From assembly GCF_019457915.1 (NCBI RefSeq), contig NZ_JAHZSS010000020.1, positions 31,421 through 95,420 on the forward strand: a DNA stretch of 64,000 nt. The letters are read 5' to 3'. The DNA comes from Neiella holothuriorum. Its GTDB lineage: Bacteria > Pseudomonadota > Gammaproteobacteria > Enterobacterales > Neiellaceae. The notes beneath the pieces were generated by a model. That model ran no database searches, had not been told where the DNA came from, and saw nothing but the letters and a program-made list of their open reading frames with translations. The translations under genes and the position numbers were made by a program. Below are positions 20,201-29,804 of the stretch, piece after piece (position 1 is the stretch's first letter; each line of letters begins with the position of its first letter).

Positions 20201-22048
20201 GTCGAACCGGCCCTTTTTACTGTCGCCTCCTAATATTTGTTTCGTCAGATCGGGAGCGACTTGGACTGACAGAATGGAGGTTGAGCTTCCGCTAAGTTCG
20301 CCGCGCTCTAACATCGCAGCTTCAAACCGACTGCGAGTTAGCATCCAGCCTTGTTGATTAACAGCATAGACTTCGCCGGTAGAGCCAATGTCGGACGAAC
20401 CGAATGCTTTGGAAAAACCACGCCCAGGATCGATACGTAGCGCAAATACAGCAATGACCTTGCCCGTCGCATCGGGCACGGGGCTGAGAATAAACATGGT
20501 GGGCGGCAGTTGCTTGCCCTCAAGGTGTTCGGAGAAGAACACATCGGAACGAACCGGCGGTACTAATACTGTTTCACCACGCCAAGCTCGCGCCAAAAGT
20601 TGCGGTGCTTGCGTCACTAACAGGTTGCGATCGCCAATGTTGCTATCGCGCATCGACGCCACGTTAATGTTGTCTGGCCCAATGACAAAAAATCCGGTGG
20701 TCGAGGTCATGGTAAAGCGGCCAGATACATGCTGGCGGACTTTCTTTAATACCGGCGAATCAAGTAAAAATCGACGACTGTTAACTTGGCCGCTTTGGGT
20801 ATCGCCAACGGTTGCTAGCTGATTGAGAATTTGTGCGTAGATGGAGAAATCAGCATTTAACAGTAGGTTGAGGTTAACCTGCTTTTCGTTCATCCACTCA
20901 ATCAGAATGGTTTCGGCACCGTCCTGAGCAATGTCCATTTGTTCTTGATAAGTTTCGTAAGCACTTTGCCGTAAATTATGCAGCGCTAACGCAATTGATG
21001 CGGCAAACGCGAGACAGATCAGTAAGATGACAACGCCGAACGTACGTCGATACTTCGCTTGACCAAAGAAGCTACTCATCTGATTGGTTCGGTAAAGCTG
21101 CAGCACCATTGCGGCAATAACAAGGCCAATGACACCGAACATGGACAGCACCCAAACGCGATTTTGAGTTCGACGTTCGCCTGACATCGCATCTTGATCA
21201 TCTTCTTCGAATACCGAATCGGCCACATCTAAATCTTCGGAATACCAATTGCCTCGCAACTCATCCATGCGAGCTTCGCCAATTTTCGCCATGCCCCAAT
21301 CGATTAATCGAGCCAGCTCTGGATAGTCTTTCCGAACACACATGTTATTGGGCTCGGGAGGCGTATCAGGAAAAGGCACAAATTTCACGGTAGTCAGTTG
21401 GCCTGATTTAGCCCAGTAGTTGGCGCTGGATTGGTAGGTGAGAAATACGTCCAAATCACCGTTGGCGACTTGAATAATCCCTTGTTCATAATCCGCTGTG
21501 GTAATGAGCTTCGCATCAAAATCAAAATGGTTCAGGTAACGTCTCAGCGCCGTGTCTTGTATAGCGCCAATCACATGAGCTTTAGACCAGTTATCGATGT
21601 CGGCAAGATAGGCGGCTTTGGTATTGACAATAAAGCCGGGTATTTGATGCATTACCGGTTGAGTAAAAGCGAAATGACTCTCTCGTGCTGATGTTCTGGC
21701 ACAAACTGCTAGCACATCTTGTTCGCCACTTTTTAACGTGGCGATTTGTCGATCCCAGCTCTTCGGCGGTAAGGGGACAAAGCGAACTGGCAGCACTTCG
21801 TTTAATGCTTTGTACAAATCGCTGGCATAGCCAGAATGCGAACCTTGTTCGTTAATAAAATCATCTGGGCGGAGACTTAATGATGGACTGTAGTGAATTG
21901 CGGCATGACGACTGGCCCATTCGCGCAGATCTTCAGGTAGCGGCTGGCTGTCATTTGCCGTTGCTCCTCCGATCATGCCCCAGCACAAGCTTAAAAGTAG
22001 GAATACTTGCTGTGCCCAGCGACAGTGATGCTGCAAAGCCATAGTCAT
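17291..22048 (-). CDS. Giant hybrid sensor kinase with solute-binding, Cache, PAS, two REC and HPt domains
   Basis: A 1585-residue inner-membrane phosphorelay kinase of EvgS/BvgS type. The order is: signal peptide (1-31); periplasmic SBP_bac_3 domain (about 40-270); membrane segments at about 299-320 and 336-356; extracellular Cache-like region (about 360-655); a third membrane segment (about 664-686); coiled coil; PAS (about 725-840); HisKA with His862 ([15 protein letters not shown]); ATPase domain (about 955-1080, GTGLGL); REC1 with Asp1150; REC2 with Asp1294; HPt with His1444 ([13 protein letters not shown]). All phosphotransfer residues are present. It probably binds a small polar solute. 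No output regulator is adjacent. It is divergent from a solute-binding-like gene and a porin gene. Confidence 0.93.
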   Translation of the reverse strand: MTMALQHHCRWAQQVFLLLSLCWGMIGGATANDSQPLPEDLREWASRHAAIHYSPSLSLRPDDFINEQGSHSGYASDLYKALNEVLPVRFVPLPPKSWDRQIATLKSGEQDVLAVCARTSARESHFAFTQPVMHQIPGFIVNTKAAYLADIDNWSKAHVIGAIQDTALRRYLNHFDFDAKLITTADYEQGIIQVANGDLDVFLTYQSSANYWAKSGQLTTVKFVPFPDTPPEPNNMCVRKDYPELARLIDWGMAKIGEARMDELRGNWYSEDLDVADSVFEEDDQDAMSGERRTQNRVWVLSMFGVIGLVIAAMVLQLYRTNQMSSFFGQAKYRRTFGVVILLICLAFAASIALALHNLRQSAYETYQEQMDIAQDGAETILIEWMNEKQVNLNLLLNADFSIYAQILNQLATVGDTQSGQVNSRRFLLDSPVLKKVRQHVSGRFTMTSTTGFFVIGPDNINVASMRDSNIGDRNLLVTQAPQLLARAWRGETVLVPPVRSDVFFSEHLEGKQLPPTMFILSPVPDATGKVIAVFALRIDPGRGFSKAFGSSDIGSTGEVYAVNQQGWMLTRSRFEAAMLERGELSGSSTSILSVQVAPDLTKQILGGDSKKGRFDKNIHEYLDYRGEKVLGSWRWLPQFGFGVVAEIDLEEVLYDFEGVRELLLFTLFITLTTIVSITVFTLVVGRHAHEVSTRSRAELEDLVNERTQELNAKQERLKQSEKDTQLILHSAPTAMFTQNNQGEIQQANQAACGLIGMSEEKLKTRQFIDFFIAEQQSLVRSAIDNYLLAPKPQDLLRDEELQIQLLHGERVYVEASLTPIQLSNELLTIISVRDVSADYQASQALRDANQAKSDFLANMSHEIRTPMNAIIGMSSLALQTELSSRAHNYITKAHNAAESLLGIINDILDFSKIEAGKLEIEAIDFRLDDSMESLANVLTFKVEEKQLELLFDIAADVPKHLLGDPLRLHQILLNLGSNAVKFTDHGEVVVGVKVVERLPSKVKLEFAVKDTGIGMTPEQQARLFQSFSQADTSTTRKYGGTGLGLTISKSLVELMGGEIWLHSIAGHGSNFVFTGWFGISEQTAELDELEKLNLDGLRVLLVDDNLSALEVLSNIMMSMGCDVTKVSSGPQAIALIEEDQRTFDLALIDWKMPGLDGIETCIRLKEAADNKLRGFIMVSASAKDADKEKARDRGIDQFLRKPLTSSSVFDAMITIMGREYKVTQRAALRQEENAASQGKLTGAHVLLVEDNELNQELAIDLLKSAQIQVELAENGEIAVDKVRKMQFDGVLMDIQMPVMDGYTATAKIREFNKDIAIIAMTANAMSGDREKVITAGMNDYISKPIKVSDMFTTMSKWITPSNVIPPETSDTSSESLSELSAAPTDELKFVHIDTKLGLKTCNGNDKLYQKLLRRFVEGQSDFYPRFNDAWAELAWSDATRIAHTLKGNAGNIGAIELQAFADNLELSTAKQAETETIQTQLELTQQALEQVLHEIRGVFSHGETAVPQAQASTQVIQQQIDQLADLIEDFDVDAQDIVAQWAEQAFPTEIQGKINLLAQHLDKYDFDTAKDTLEELRLLLPLNE

Positions 22049-22172
22049 TCTCGCGTTAAATTCAACGAGTTAAGAATAGTTCATCCCTCATATTCGCCAG
22101 TTTTTCTTCTGCGCCATATCAAACTTTTAGCTTGTTATGGCGATGCTGGTAATTTTTCCACCTTTGCTACAC

Positions 22173-22202
22173 TTGAAACCCGTACAGCGATAAAAATAAT
22201 AG
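22173..22202 (+). promoter_or_regulatory. Predicted promoter for the solute-binding/porin genes
   Basis: TTGAAA at 22173-22178 and TAATAG at 22197-22202 with an 18-bp spacer lie 58 bp before the solute-binding protein start. They are in the gap shared with the divergent kinase gene. Confidence 0.45.
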
Positions 22203-22259
22203 TGAGAGCATCAAGTTACCGAACTTGTTGGGTTTAAATCTCATGAAAGGTGAACAACG

Positions 22260-23189
22260 ATGTTAAGCAAGCGATTGGTGCAGATTTTTGCGGTGTTTCT
22301 AACGATACAACCGCTGTTATCAATGCCCGGATTTGCAACAGAAGAGCCCGAACAAATGACCATAGTGCGGATGACGCCGAAGCAATCTGAGGCCGATGCA
22401 TCGCATAGTTATTTAGTGGAGTTGTTGCGAATCGCGCTAGCAGAAACAGAGCCCGAATTTGGCCCCGCCAAAATTGAGTTCATGCCCATTTCGTTGAACC
22501 AAGGGCTGATCTTACATTTGATGGATGTGGGCGACATTCTTGATGTAGTGGCATCAGCGCCAACCCACCAGCGCGAAATTCAATTCCGAGCCGCCCGCGT
22601 GCCCCTTTTGATGGGCTTGCTGGGTTATCGCATGATGCTGATCAAACCGGAAGACCAAGATAAATTTGCCAATATCGAATCGCCAGAGGAGCTGAAGCAG
22701 TTACGCGCTTGCCAAGGGTCCTTTTGGCCTGATGCCGATATTCTTGAGCAAGAAGGGTATCGGGTGGTTCGGGCCGATGAATTTGCCACGCTATTTGAAT
22801 TGTTACTGGATGGCCAGTGCGATTATTTCCCGCGGGCGATTACCGAAGGCTATGGTGAGTTAACTGCTCACAATGCTGCACACCCCGACCGCCCTGTGGT
22901 TGCCTTCGATGACATTCTGCTGCATTACGTGGTGCCATTTTATTTCTTCTCTAGCCATCAAAACTATGAGCTGGCAGCGCGACTACAGTTGGGGTTGGAG
23001 CGGGGCATTGCGAAAGGCACGATTCGTCAATTGATGGAACAGCATCAAGTGACCCGCGTGGCGTTTCCGCTGGAGCGTTGGCAGCAGACCACCGTGTTTG
23101 AAGTGCCTAACCATGATTTACCTAAATCCACGCCGTTGTATCGCAAAGAGCTTTGGCTCGAGTTACCGGTTAAAGAGCGGATCCGGTAG
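22260..23189 (+). CDS. Secreted periplasmic solute-binding-like protein
   Basis: A 309-residue protein with a signal peptide (1-26, LSMPGFATEE). The body has the two-lobe look of an SBP_bac_3-like or PhnD-like binding protein (SHSYLVELLRIALAETE, DILDVVASAPTHQREIQFRAARVPLLMGLLGYRMMLI, then a second lobe). No ABC permease or ATPase lies nearby, so it may sense rather than transport. It is followed 7 nt later by the porin gene and is divergent from the kinase with its own solute-binding domain. Confidence 0.7.
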   Translation: MLSKRLVQIFAVFLTIQPLLSMPGFATEEPEQMTIVRMTPKQSEADASHSYLVELLRIALAETEPEFGPAKIEFMPISLNQGLILHLMDVGDILDVVASAPTHQREIQFRAARVPLLMGLLGYRMMLIKPEDQDKFANIESPEELKQLRACQGSFWPDADILEQEGYRVVRADEFATLFELLLDGQCDYFPRAITEGYGELTAHNAAHPDRPVVAFDDILLHYVVPFYFFSSHQNYELAARLQLGLERGIAKGTIRQLMEQHQVTRVAFPLERWQQTTVFEVPNHDLPKSTPLYRKELWLELPVKERIR

Positions 23190-23196
23190 CTAACAG

Positions 23197-24588
23197 ATGT
23201 TGGTTCGGGGGATCGTTTTAGCATTGCTTTTGGTGACCAATTTGGCGCGGGCAGACAGCCGCCCGTCGAGTGCGTTGGAAGATGATTTTTGGCAACAAAT
23301 TGCAGATAAGCACTCGTTTGCTTTTCAACTGGCGCATATGCAGCGCTTTCGCGAACGCAAAGATGAAACCGGTGCGAGCAATGATTATCACGATGATCTT
23401 AATCACGGTACATCGCAATTGGTAATGAACTTCAAGTCAGGCTGGTTGCATGATTATGTAGGGTTTAATTTCAGCGCCTTTGCCGCCGCAGACGTTACTT
23501 CTGATGATGATTTGCCGCGCAATATTGAAAACGAATTTGCGTTCGCGGGTAACAAGTGGTCACGCGAAAATACCCACTCGGCTGAGAACGGCGCAAGTAT
23601 CTCCCGCGCAGTCTTAAAATTACGTTCGGCCGCTCATCATGTGCGCTTGAAAGCGGGTATTGCGCCCATGAATGTGCCCGGCATTTTTGGTGTGAACTGG
23701 TCCTTTCAGCCGGGCAGTTATCGTGGCGTCCAGATTAAATATACCCCGCAGGACTGGGCAGTTACTTATGCTTGGGCCGATCAGTACAAGGCGCCTTGGT
23801 ATAAGCAAACGCAGCATTTTTCCAAACGCAATGCGTGGGATGAAACACCTGCCGCTGGCGATAACCGGATTGACTTTATTCATGGCGTGGCGGTGCGCTA
23901 TCAACCGGAGGCCGCTTCTTATCAATTGCAATTTGGTTATGGTCGAGCCAAGGATTATCTGCAGGCTTACCATTTCAAGTGGTCTTGGCAACTGCCCGTT
24001 GAAGATGGCTTGAGCTTGAGCTACCTGTTTTATGGTACCGACTCTGATAATGACACGGGCTTTGATTTGTACCAGGGAATGGCGTGGCAACAGGGAATTA
24101 GGGCGTTGTTGAACGTTAACCGCTGGACGTTTCGCGCCGAATTGATGAACAACAAAGCTGAAGGGTTAGGAACGTATTTACCGCGTATGACACGCGGCTA
24201 TGCGAATTCACAGGGCTCTAATGAATTTTGGTGGGATAGTCGCTCGGACTGGAATAATGACGGAGAAACCGCTGTGTTTGCCGGTGTTTGGTATGAACTC
24301 CCGCAGCAATCAGGCCTGTGGCAGCTCGGCGCATCTACTGCCTATGGTTGGGGAGCAACGCGCTGGGTTGAACAGCAGCAAGACCATGCTGCTAGCACCG
24401 GAGAAGAAAGCGCTTGGAACCTCGATCTTGCCTACAGCGTGCGCCACGGCATGTTGCACGGCTTGTCGATGAAACTTCATTACACGCACTATAGGAATCA
24501 TCAAGATCACTTGGGAAGCTTTTATTATGCCAATATGTTTACGTCAGAACGCGACGTCAAGCTAACCATGACAATCCCCTTTACTTAG
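23197..24588 (+). CDS. Outer-membrane porin, OprD-like
   Basis: A 463-residue protein with a signal peptide (1-19, ending LARA) and a long run of alternating aromatic and polar strands typical of a beta-barrel. The mature start (SALEDDFWQQIADKHSFAFQLAHMQRFRERKD) and the central GIFGVNWSFQPGSYRGVQIKY stretch look OprD-like: such porins take up amino acids, peptides or carboxylates. The final residues are IPFT rather than a terminal Phe. It is co-directional and nearly adjacent to the solute-binding gene. Confidence 0.7.
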   Translation: MLVRGIVLALLLVTNLARADSRPSSALEDDFWQQIADKHSFAFQLAHMQRFRERKDETGASNDYHDDLNHGTSQLVMNFKSGWLHDYVGFNFSAFAAADVTSDDDLPRNIENEFAFAGNKWSRENTHSAENGASISRAVLKLRSAAHHVRLKAGIAPMNVPGIFGVNWSFQPGSYRGVQIKYTPQDWAVTYAWADQYKAPWYKQTQHFSKRNAWDETPAAGDNRIDFIHGVAVRYQPEAASYQLQFGYGRAKDYLQAYHFKWSWQLPVEDGLSLSYLFYGTDSDNDTGFDLYQGMAWQQGIRALLNVNRWTFRAELMNNKAEGLGTYLPRMTRGYANSQGSNEFWWDSRSDWNNDGETAVFAGVWYELPQQSGLWQLGASTAYGWGATRWVEQQQDHAASTGEESAWNLDLAYSVRHGMLHGLSMKLHYTHYRNHQDHLGSFYYANMFTSERDVKLTMTIPFT

Positions 24589-24663
24589 AACTGGTTGGAA
24601 TCATTGTTCCACTGCCAACTAGGCGTTAACATGGAGTTATTAAAATGTTGCTAAAAGCCGTGA

Positions 24664-26160
24664 ATGTCGGCAGGTCTTACCCATAGTGAGAATCGACTAG
24701 TGTTAAAGAAATACACGATTATAAGCTTGATGATCTTGCTGTGGATTCCCATTGACGGGCTTGCTTTGCTGTCTCTTCACTCGCTTGAGCGGGTGATCTG
24801 GAGTGCCGAGGCAGGTTATTTGTTTGCCATCTGTATTTACTTTGGCTGGCGCGGTGTGTTGCTGAGTTTTGTCGCTGCGGGTCTGAGTAATTTTTTCTGG
24901 AAACAGATCGACTATGGGCCGGTGTTTGAAATTACTTCGCAAAGCCCGGCAGATGTCACGATCACCAGCACTTTTTTATTGGTGGCCATCGTTGGGGTGG
25001 TGACCATGGTGTTTCACCGTTTTTTTCGGTCTTTACCGTCGAATAAAGCTTACATTCAAGTTGTTCCGGCCATGATTGCGGCGTTGATAGCATCTTTCTT
25101 AATGGCGTATTCGGTGTTTGGTGTTTGGCGCGTACTCGAAGGCGTGAACATTGAATACACCGGCCTCACGCCGCCCATGCTGGCGATGGCATCGTTTGCC
25201 GGTATTGTCAGTTTGTCGGGCATGTTTTGCCTGTCCTTTGCGCATTTCAATTTGGAAAAACAGCTAGGTTGGCCGCGAAAGTTAGTTTTATCGCGTTGTT
25301 CAGAGCCCAACAACATACCAAGTTATTTGTTGTTTCTGGTGGTTGTTCAACTAGTCGTTGCCGGATTATTTTTTGCCGGAAACTCCTCAGACAACGATAT
25401 TTGGCACATGATGGCTGGATTAATCATCGTCGCCGGTGTGATGGTGATTTCAATCCGTTATTCCGAGCTTCAGACGGCAATTGCTGGCGCTGTTCTAGTG
25501 AGCCTATTGGCGATCATGGAGCACTCGTCATTGGGCAATTCGGTCAGTGATTCCATCGAGATATTTATGCCGTTGCTGGCCATTTCGGTCTATATGCTTC
25601 GGTTGATCCCACAAATGCTCCATGAACAAGTGCGATTGCGGCAACGCGCAGACTCCGATCCATTAACCCATCTGCTAAATCGCAGGGGCTTCACCGCAGT
25701 GGCGAACATCGAATTAGAGCGGGCTTATCGGTACAAGCGGCCATTAGCCGTGTTGATACTGGATATTGATCACTTCAAAAATGTTAACGACACCCACGGT
25801 CATGCTTGCGGTGATGTGGTGATTAAGCTGGTGGCTCGTTGCATGTTACGAGGGTTACGCTCAGAAGCGATTGCTGGTCGCTGGGGCGGGGAAGAATTCG
25901 TGGTGATTTTGCCTGAAAGTGACGATGAAGCGGCGCGAGTTTGCGCTGAGCGGATCCGCCAGCTTATTGGTAACGAGAAAGCCCAATTTGAAACCGGCTC
26001 GGTGAACGTGACGGCAAGCGCTGGTGTCGCCATGGCTGAGTCTGGCGAAACCCTAGAACAAATTCTCAATCGTGCCGACCAAGCCCTGTATCGCGCTAAA
26101 CAACAAGGTCGAGACCGTGTCATTGTGGCGCCAAAGCCAGTTACCGCAAATGAAAGTTAG
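24664..26160 (+). CDS. Membrane-bound diguanylate cyclase
   Basis: A 498-residue protein. The first 320 residues contain about eight hydrophobic segments in a MASE1-like arrangement (a membrane sensor). The C-terminal 165 residues are a GGDEF domain with active-site GGEEF at 408-412, plus LLNRRGF and DIDHFKNVNDTHGHACGD for GTP/metal binding. It should make cyclic di-GMP. The RxxD inhibitory site before GGEEF is absent (R-S-E-A), so no product inhibition is expected. It follows the porin gene by 75 bp and may be linked to the same signal. It ends at a bidirectional terminator shared with gor. Confidence 0.9.
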   Translation: MSAGLTHSENRLVLKKYTIISLMILLWIPIDGLALLSLHSLERVIWSAEAGYLFAICIYFGWRGVLLSFVAAGLSNFFWKQIDYGPVFEITSQSPADVTITSTFLLVAIVGVVTMVFHRFFRSLPSNKAYIQVVPAMIAALIASFLMAYSVFGVWRVLEGVNIEYTGLTPPMLAMASFAGIVSLSGMFCLSFAHFNLEKQLGWPRKLVLSRCSEPNNIPSYLLFLVVVQLVVAGLFFAGNSSDNDIWHMMAGLIIVAGVMVISIRYSELQTAIAGAVLVSLLAIMEHSSLGNSVSDSIEIFMPLLAISVYMLRLIPQMLHEQVRLRQRADSDPLTHLLNRRGFTAVANIELERAYRYKRPLAVLILDIDHFKNVNDTHGHACGDVVIKLVARCMLRGLRSEAIAGRWGGEEFVVILPESDDEAARVCAERIRQLIGNEKAQFETGSVNVTASAGVAMAESGETLEQILNRADQALYRAKQQGRDRVIVAPKPVTANES

Positions 26161-26192
26161 CGTTAAGCCTTAATCTATTCGCGATGATCATA

Positions 26193-26222
26193 AAAAAGGC
26201 CAAGCAGTGCTTGGCCTTTTGT
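26193..26222. terminator. Bidirectional Rho-independent terminator
   Basis: A stem AGGCCAAGCA/TGCTTGGCCT flanked by A-tract and T-tract lies in the gap between the convergent cyclase and gor genes. It can end both transcripts. Confidence 0.9.
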
Positions 26223-26240
26223 TTGGTCGCTATTTTGGGG

Positions 26241-27590
26241 CTAGCGTAACGTCACGAATTCCTCGGCTGACGTTGGGTGAATGGCCACACAGGCATCAAA
26301 GTCTGCTTTGGTAGCGCCCATTTTTATGGCTACGCCAAAGCCTTGTAAAATCTCATCCATGCCCAGTCCAATACCGTGCAAGCCCACGACTTTTTCGTTT
26401 TCACCGGCACATATGAGTTTCATGCGAGTGATTTGGCGGTGGCTGGTAACGGCCGTGTACATAGCGCCAAAACTAGAGTTATAGACTTTCACTTGTTCCT
26501 CGCCATATTCGGCGATGGCTTCGGGCTCGGTCATTCCCATGGTACCAATGGTGGGGTGACTGAAGACCACGGTCGGGATCAAGCTGTAGTCCATGACAAG
26601 CTGATCTTGGCCGTTGAACAGGCGCTCTGACAAGATTCGACCAGCTTTCACCGCTACAGGCGTGAGCTCAACATAACCGATATTGTCGCCAACGGCATAA
26701 ATGCCAGACGCGCTGGTTTGGTGATGCTCATCGACTTTGATATAGCCGCGCGCGTCAGTTTCAACGCCAACTTTATCTAAACCGATAGTGTCGGTTGCAG
26801 GTTCGCGGCCAATCGCCCAAATCAAGCAATCAACGGTAATGCCTTCGCCATTTTCAAACTCAATGGTAAGGCTGCCATCATCATGTTTTTCAACCGATTT
26901 AGGGATGCTGTGAGTGTGCAGCGTTGGACCATCTTCCGCCATCAGTTCTACTAATGTTTCGCTCAACATTGGGTCGAAGTTCCGCAACGGCGCATGTTTA
27001 CGAACGGCTAAGTGCGTGACCGAGCCGAGCGAGTGCATCACTCCTGCGAGTTCAACGGCAATGTAACCCGCACCAACCACGCAAACGCGTTTAGGTTGCT
27101 CTTGCAGCGCAAAGAAGCCGTTTGAGTCGATACCGTGCTCCGCACCCGGAACGTTGGGAATGGTTGGTCGACCGCCGGTGGCAATAAGAATGTGTGGCGC
27201 GGTGTACAGTTCGCCGTTCACTTCCACCGTGTTGGCATCAACAAACTTACCAAAGCCGTTAATGACATCAATGCCGTTGTTGCCTAATACCCGATCGTAA
27301 GAGCCGTGAATGCGCTTAATATAAGCGTCGCGGCTTTTGATCATGGTTTGCCAGTCAAATTTGTTGAGGCTGACATCAAACCCATAGTCGGCTGCGTATT
27401 TATGAATGGCGTCGGCAACTTGAGCACCAAACCACATCGCTTTTTTCGGCACGCAACCTACGTTTACACAGGTGCCACCCACGTGTTGTGCTTCGATAAG
27501 CGCAACTTTTTGGCCATGCATAGCCGCTCGGTTAGCTGACGCAATGCCGCCGGAGCCAGCGCCAATACAGATATAATCGTATGTTTTCAT
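26241..27590 (-). CDS. gor: Glutathione-disulfide reductase
   Basis: A 449-residue flavoprotein that reduces GSSG with NADPH. It shows the FAD motif [16 protein letters not shown], redox Cys41/Cys46 in [13 protein letters not shown], an NADPH-binding [11 protein letters not shown] segment with Arg-bearing strand, and the C-terminal [12 protein letters not shown] with the catalytic His. The length equals E. coli Gor. It fits with the glutathione peroxidase-type gene elsewhere in the window. Divergent from prlC. Confidence 0.97.
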   Translation of the reverse strand: MKTYDYICIGAGSGGIASANRAAMHGQKVALIEAQHVGGTCVNVGCVPKKAMWFGAQVADAIHKYAADYGFDVSLNKFDWQTMIKSRDAYIKRIHGSYDRVLGNNGIDVINGFGKFVDANTVEVNGELYTAPHILIATGGRPTIPNVPGAEHGIDSNGFFALQEQPKRVCVVGAGYIAVELAGVMHSLGSVTHLAVRKHAPLRNFDPMLSETLVELMAEDGPTLHTHSIPKSVEKHDDGSLTIEFENGEGITVDCLIWAIGREPATDTIGLDKVGVETDARGYIKVDEHHQTSASGIYAVGDNIGYVELTPVAVKAGRILSERLFNGQDQLVMDYSLIPTVVFSHPTIGTMGMTEPEAIAEYGEEQVKVYNSSFGAMYTAVTSHRQITRMKLICAGENEKVVGLHGIGLGMDEILQGFGVAIKMGATKADFDACVAIHPTSAEEFVTLR

Positions 27591-27750
27591 CAGGGTATCT
27601 CGTTCTAATCAATGCACAGCAGTGTGCCAGATGCCCCGTTACGATAAAAGAGCTATTGAATTGGCAATGTGCTGTCTCCATATCAAGGTTATAGCGCGTT
27701 GCAACTCTTGCCGCCACCGAATGAATGTCACCGAATCAACGAGAGTATCG

Positions 27751-29781
27751 ATGAATCAAGCCAATCCCTTATTAGAACAAGCCGAGCTGCCGCCATTCTC
27801 TGCCATTAAAGCAGCGCACATCCAACCCGCTGTTGAGTCGGCGATTGATCACTGTAAGTCGGTCATTGAGCAGGTGTTGGCACAGCCCGATTTAACCAGC
27901 TGGCAGGCGTTAGTTGCGCCGCTAGAAGAAGCGGATGACAGGCTTAGTAAATTGTGGTCGCCAGTGAGCCACTTGAATAGTGTGCTGAATACATCGGAAT
28001 GGCGCGAAGCCCATGATGCCTGTTTGCCCGCATTGTCGGCCTACAGCACTTTTGTTGGCCAGCACCAAGGCTTATTCAAAGCCTACCAAGCATTTGCCGA
28101 AGGGCCAGAATACAGCACACTGACCCAAGCCCAACGCCAAACCATAGATAACAGCTTGCGCGATTTTCGCTTGTCGGGCATTGATTTGTCGGCTGACAAA
28201 CAGCAGCGCTACGGTGAAATTAAAGCGCGCATGGCCGATTTGTCCTCGCAATTCAGCAACAACTTATTGGATGCGACAAACGCGTGGCAGAAGCACATTA
28301 CCGATGTCTCGGCGTTAGCTGGCTTACCGCAATCAGCAATTGATGCAGCGCAGCAGGCTGCCGCGAGTAAAGAACTCGAAGGCTATTTGCTGACGTTGGA
28401 ATTCCCAAGCTACATCGCTGTGATGACCTATGCCGACGATGCTGAATTGCGCCGCGAAGTCTATACCGCTTTTTGCACCCGCGCGTCCGATCAAGGTCCA
28501 AATGCTGGTGAGTGGGACAATGCCGGATTGATGAAAGAGCTGGTCGCGCTGCGCGCAGAGCTCGCGCAATTACTAGGTTTTGATAGCTATGCGGAGCTGT
28601 CTTTAAGTACCAAAATGGCGGAGACGCCTGATCAGGTGCTCAAATTCCTTAATGATTTGGCGCAGCGCTCCATGGCGCAAGGCAAGCAAGAAATTGCTGA
28701 ATTGACCGAGTATGCCAATCAAACCCATGGCGTGAACGAGCTCAATGTCTGGGATCTGACTTATTACGCTGAAAAGTTGAAGCAAGCCAAATTCGCCATC
28801 AGTGATGAGATTTTGCGGCCTTACTTCCCCGAGCATCGCGTGGTCAATGGCTTATTTGAAGTCGTCAATCGCTTGTTTGGCATGCGTGTAGAAGAGCAAC
28901 AAGATGTTGATAAATACCATGATGACGTGCGCTTCTTCCATATTTACGACGCCGATGATGTGCTCCGCGGCAGTTTCTATCTAGATTTGTATGCCCGCGA
29001 AAATAAACGAGGCGGCGCCTGGATGGATGAATGCCGGGTACGCCGCCAGCGCGATGATGGTTTGCAGTTGCCGGTGGCTTATTTAACGTGCAATTTCAAC
29101 AAGCCAATTGGTGACAAACCGGCCCTATTTACGCACGATGAAGTTGTGACTTTGTTCCATGAATTTGGCCACGGCATTCATCACATGCTGACCCAAGTTG
29201 ATGTGGCGAGTGTGTCAGGCATTAACGGGGTGGCATGGGATGCCGTTGAGTTACCGAGTCAGTTTTTGGAAAACTGGTGTTGGCAGCCGGAAGCCTTGAA
29301 TTTCATTTCCGGTCACTACGAAAGTGGCGAGCCGTTGCCGGCAGATCTATTGCAACGACTAATTGATGGTCGTAATTTTCAATCGGCACTGGGCATGATG
29401 CGTCAGCTCGAGTTTTCTCTGTTTGACTTCGAATTGCATTTATCGGCAGGAGATGTCGCTGAGGTGTTGGCTTCTGTACGCGAACGCGTTGCAGTTATTC
29501 AGCCGCCTGAATTCAATCGTTTTCAGAATACCTTCGGCCATATCTTTGCTGGTGGTTACGCGGCGGGTTACTACAGCTATAAGTGGGCTGAAGTGTTATC
29601 GGCCGATGCATTCGATAAGTTCGAGCAAGATGGCATTTTCAACCGAGAGACCGGTCAGGCTTTCTTAACTGCGATTTTGGAGCAGGGCGGATCAAAACCA
29701 CCAATGGAATTGTTTAAAGCATTCCGAGGCCGCGAACCCGACATTCAGCCACTGTTGCGTCATAGCGGTATCACGGGCTGA
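27751..29781 (+). CDS. prlC: Oligopeptidase A (M3 family zinc peptidase)
   Basis: A 676-residue cytoplasmic metallopeptidase that degrades short peptides and cleaved signal peptides. The zinc motif HEFGH is at residues 470-474 (LFHEFGHGIHHML), and the fold-specific blocks SPVSHLNSVLNTSEWREAHD and FAGGYAAGYYSYKWAEV are present. I start it at the ATG at 27751 (MNQANPLLEQAELPPFSAIK) because that matches E. coli PrlC in length and N-terminus; the frame is open for 43 more codons upstream, but those lack family similarity and approach gor. E. coli has rsmJ just downstream of prlC; here the second hybrid kinase is inserted between them. Confidence 0.96.
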   Translation: MNQANPLLEQAELPPFSAIKAAHIQPAVESAIDHCKSVIEQVLAQPDLTSWQALVAPLEEADDRLSKLWSPVSHLNSVLNTSEWREAHDACLPALSAYSTFVGQHQGLFKAYQAFAEGPEYSTLTQAQRQTIDNSLRDFRLSGIDLSADKQQRYGEIKARMADLSSQFSNNLLDATNAWQKHITDVSALAGLPQSAIDAAQQAAASKELEGYLLTLEFPSYIAVMTYADDAELRREVYTAFCTRASDQGPNAGEWDNAGLMKELVALRAELAQLLGFDSYAELSLSTKMAETPDQVLKFLNDLAQRSMAQGKQEIAELTEYANQTHGVNELNVWDLTYYAEKLKQAKFAISDEILRPYFPEHRVVNGLFEVVNRLFGMRVEEQQDVDKYHDDVRFFHIYDADDVLRGSFYLDLYARENKRGGAWMDECRVRRQRDDGLQLPVAYLTCNFNKPIGDKPALFTHDEVVTLFHEFGHGIHHMLTQVDVASVSGINGVAWDAVELPSQFLENWCWQPEALNFISGHYESGEPLPADLLQRLIDGRNFQSALGMMRQLEFSLFDFELHLSAGDVAEVLASVRERVAVIQPPEFNRFQNTFGHIFAGGYAAGYYSYKWAEVLSADAFDKFEQDGIFNRETGQAFLTAILEQGGSKPPMELFKAFRGREPDIQPLLRHSGITG

Positions 29782-29804
29782 TCTGCAACGTTTAAATCCC
29801 TTGT

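Noticed and set aside
27622..27750. Upstream 43 codons of the prlC frame
   Set aside because: Not similar to the PrlC N-terminus; the ATG at 27751 restores the family length.
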